Source: Methylobacterium sp. WSM2598
GTDB taxonomy: Bacteria; Pseudomonadota; Alphaproteobacteria; Rhizobiales; Beijerinckiaceae
Direction: 5' to 3'
DNA: 64,000 nt
NCBI RefSeq assembly: GCF_000379105.1
Contig: NZ_KB900609.1
Span: 2,329,326-2,393,325, forward strand
The position numbers and the translations under genes are program-made. The first letter of the stretch is position 1. Every line of letters begins with the position of its first letter. The notes beneath the pieces were generated by a model that was not told the origin of the DNA, did no database searches, and saw nothing but the letters and a program-made list of their open reading frames with translations. Positions 63,094 through 64,000 of this stretch are shown one piece after another.

Positions 63094-63862
63094 GCCGGCG
63101 CAGGTCCTCGACCACGGCCTTGGACCCGGCGCGCAGGGCGCCGCGCCGGCGGAGGTCGCCGTCGAACTCGGCGGCGCCGCCCGCCTCCTCGACGAGGAGC
63201 AGGCCCGCGTAGCAGTCCCAGGAGCTGAGGCCGGGATCGTAGTAGCCGGCGAGGCGGCCGGCCGCCACGTAGGCGAGCATCAGGGCGCCGGACCCGTTGT
63301 TGAACAGGGTCCCGCCCTCCGCGTAGAGGCGCTCCACGAAGGCCCCGGCCGCAGCGGGGCGCGTGCGGGCCGTGGCGCCGTAGGCGACGCTGCCGGAGGT
63401 CAGGCGGGTCGAGGGCGCGATCGCGAGCCGCCGGCCGTTCAGGGTCGCCCCGGCGCCCCGCGCCGCCGCGTAGGTCTCGCCCAGCACCGGCGCGGCGATC
63501 ACGCCGGCCTCGATGCCGCCGGCACCGGCCAGGGCGACCGAGACGCACCAGTTCGGCTGACCGTGGAGGAATGGGCTGGTGCCGTCGATCGGGTCGACCA
63601 CCCAGACGAAGCCGGACCGCCCCTCGCTCAGCCCCTCCTCCTCGCCCAGGACCGCATCGTCCGGGAAGGAGGCGGCGACGAGTTCCCGGATCAGCACCTC
63701 GACCTCCCGGTCGGCCCGCGAGACGAGGTCCTGCGGGCTGCTCTTGCGCTCGACCACGAGCGTGTCCCGCGCGGCGAAGAAGGCCTGGGCCTTCTCGGCG
63801 GCGCGCCGGGCAATCTCCTGCGCGAGGGCTAAGCGGCGGGGATCATGGGACGGGGATGGCAC
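63053..63862 (-). CDS. Inositol monophosphatase family protein
   Basis: The 269-residue Mg-dependent phosphatase has GEEEG near residue 72, the metal motif VVDPIDGTSPFLHG and the C-terminal WDCYAGLLLVEEAGG. Members hydrolyse inositol phosphates, PAP or histidinol phosphate. The sequence does not settle which. An inositol-phosphate synthase gene is about 32 kb away. Its 3' end overlaps the autotransporter remnant. Confidence 0.9.
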   Translation of the reverse strand: MPSPSHDPRRLALAQEIARRAAEKAQAFFAARDTLVVERKSSPQDLVSRADREVEVLIRELVAASFPDDAVLGEEEGLSEGRSGFVWVVDPIDGTSPFLHGQPNWCVSVALAGAGGIEAGVIAAPVLGETYAAARGAGATLNGRRLAIAPSTRLTSGSVAYGATARTRPAAAGAFVERLYAEGGTLFNNGSGALMLAYVAAGRLAGYYDPGLSSWDCYAGLLLVEEAGGAAEFDGDLRRRGALRAGSKAVVEDLRRLSAGLDDAVGTAS

Positions 63863-63959
63863 GGTCGGTCTCTCCGGCGAGCAGGCATCGCGGCTCCCTT
63901 ACACGAGAGGTCCCGCCCCGTGATGACGGCCGGGCGCGCCCCTGCCCTGCCCCACCCGC

Positions 63960-63980
63960 CTCGGCGGTATTTTTGCCGAG
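63960..63980. terminator. Small hairpin near the window end
   Basis: CTCGGC and GCCGAG flank a 9-base loop, GGTATTTTT. It could be part of a terminator or of a promoter region for a gene beyond the window. Nothing else is recognisable in 63863-64000. Confidence 0.3.
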
Positions 63981-64000
63981 AACGCCCCCGAAGGACGGGC

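Noticed and set aside
1..64000. tRNA, rRNA, prophage or intact transposase genes
   Set aside because: I found no cloverleaf-like conserved sequence, rRNA segment, phage structural gene or transposase frame by reading. A covariance-model scan would be decisive for small RNAs.

Overview
The window is a high-GC (roughly 70 percent by eye) chromosomal segment. It most resembles an alphaproteobacterium of the Hyphomicrobiales, and Methylobacterium/Methylorubrum is my best guess. The evidence is the order nusA-ylxR-infB-rbfA-truB, the block rpsF-rpsR-DUF2232-rplI-dnaB-alr-radA-cvpA-purF-SDR, a formyl-CoA:oxalate CoA-transferase, two molybdenum hydroxylase systems and HWE/HisKA sensor kinases. The species call is inference. 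I saw no tRNA, rRNA, CRISPR array, prophage or intact insertion sequence.

Layout. 1-6.5 kb: transcription/translation operon (end of nusA, YlxR-like protein, infB, rbfA, truB). 6.5-11.7 kb: hot-dog thioesterase, an unknown secreted protein, NnrU-like membrane protein, YfgM-like TPR protein, der, a 55-residue ORF and a divergent dihydrofolate reductase. 11.9-13.6 kb: a chemoreceptor behind an AT-rich leader. 13.6-24.5 kb, mostly minus strand: housekeeping genes from rpsF down to an SDR, interrupted by one plus-strand cytochrome b561. 25-38.8 kb: a Pat-like acyl-CoA synthetase/GNAT fusion, parvulin, MaoC protein, inositol-phosphate synthase, aquaporin, Ung, a 5'-nucleotidase-like phosphoesterase, a coupled pair of membrane proteins and hemH. 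38.9-45.6 kb: Hsp70-like ATPase, a second uracil-DNA glycosylase-type protein, a two-subunit molybdenum hydroxylase and a membrane histidine kinase. 45.6-51.6 kb: a 162-bp palindrome, a frameshifted GST, a formyltetrahydrofolate-hydrolase-like protein with frc, and a large P-loop kinase-like protein of unknown function. 51.8-55.3 kb: a four-gene unit combining an EgtD-like methyltransferase, a second methyltransferase, a YqcI/YcgG-type N-hydroxylase and a DUF1989 protein. 55.5-64 kb: patatin, HWE kinase, a PaoABC-like aldehyde oxidoreductase, a remnant autotransporter barrel and an inositol-monophosphatase family enzyme.

Three things stand out. First, the EgtD-like/methyltransferase/YqcI-YcgG/DUF1989 cluster looks like an uncharacterised pathway for a methylated and N-oxygenated nitrogen compound. 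Second, frc is paired with a stand-alone relative of the N-terminal hydrolase domain of 10-formyltetrahydrofolate dehydrogenase, which suggests a link from oxalate-derived formyl-CoA to folate C1 pools. Third, a family of interspersed palindromic elements occurs at five places, and its GATC-containing ends supply the stop codons of dnaB, hemH, an Hsp70-like gene and a sensor kinase. Several short tandem repeats (14-15 bp units) also sit just upstream of, or inside, genes.
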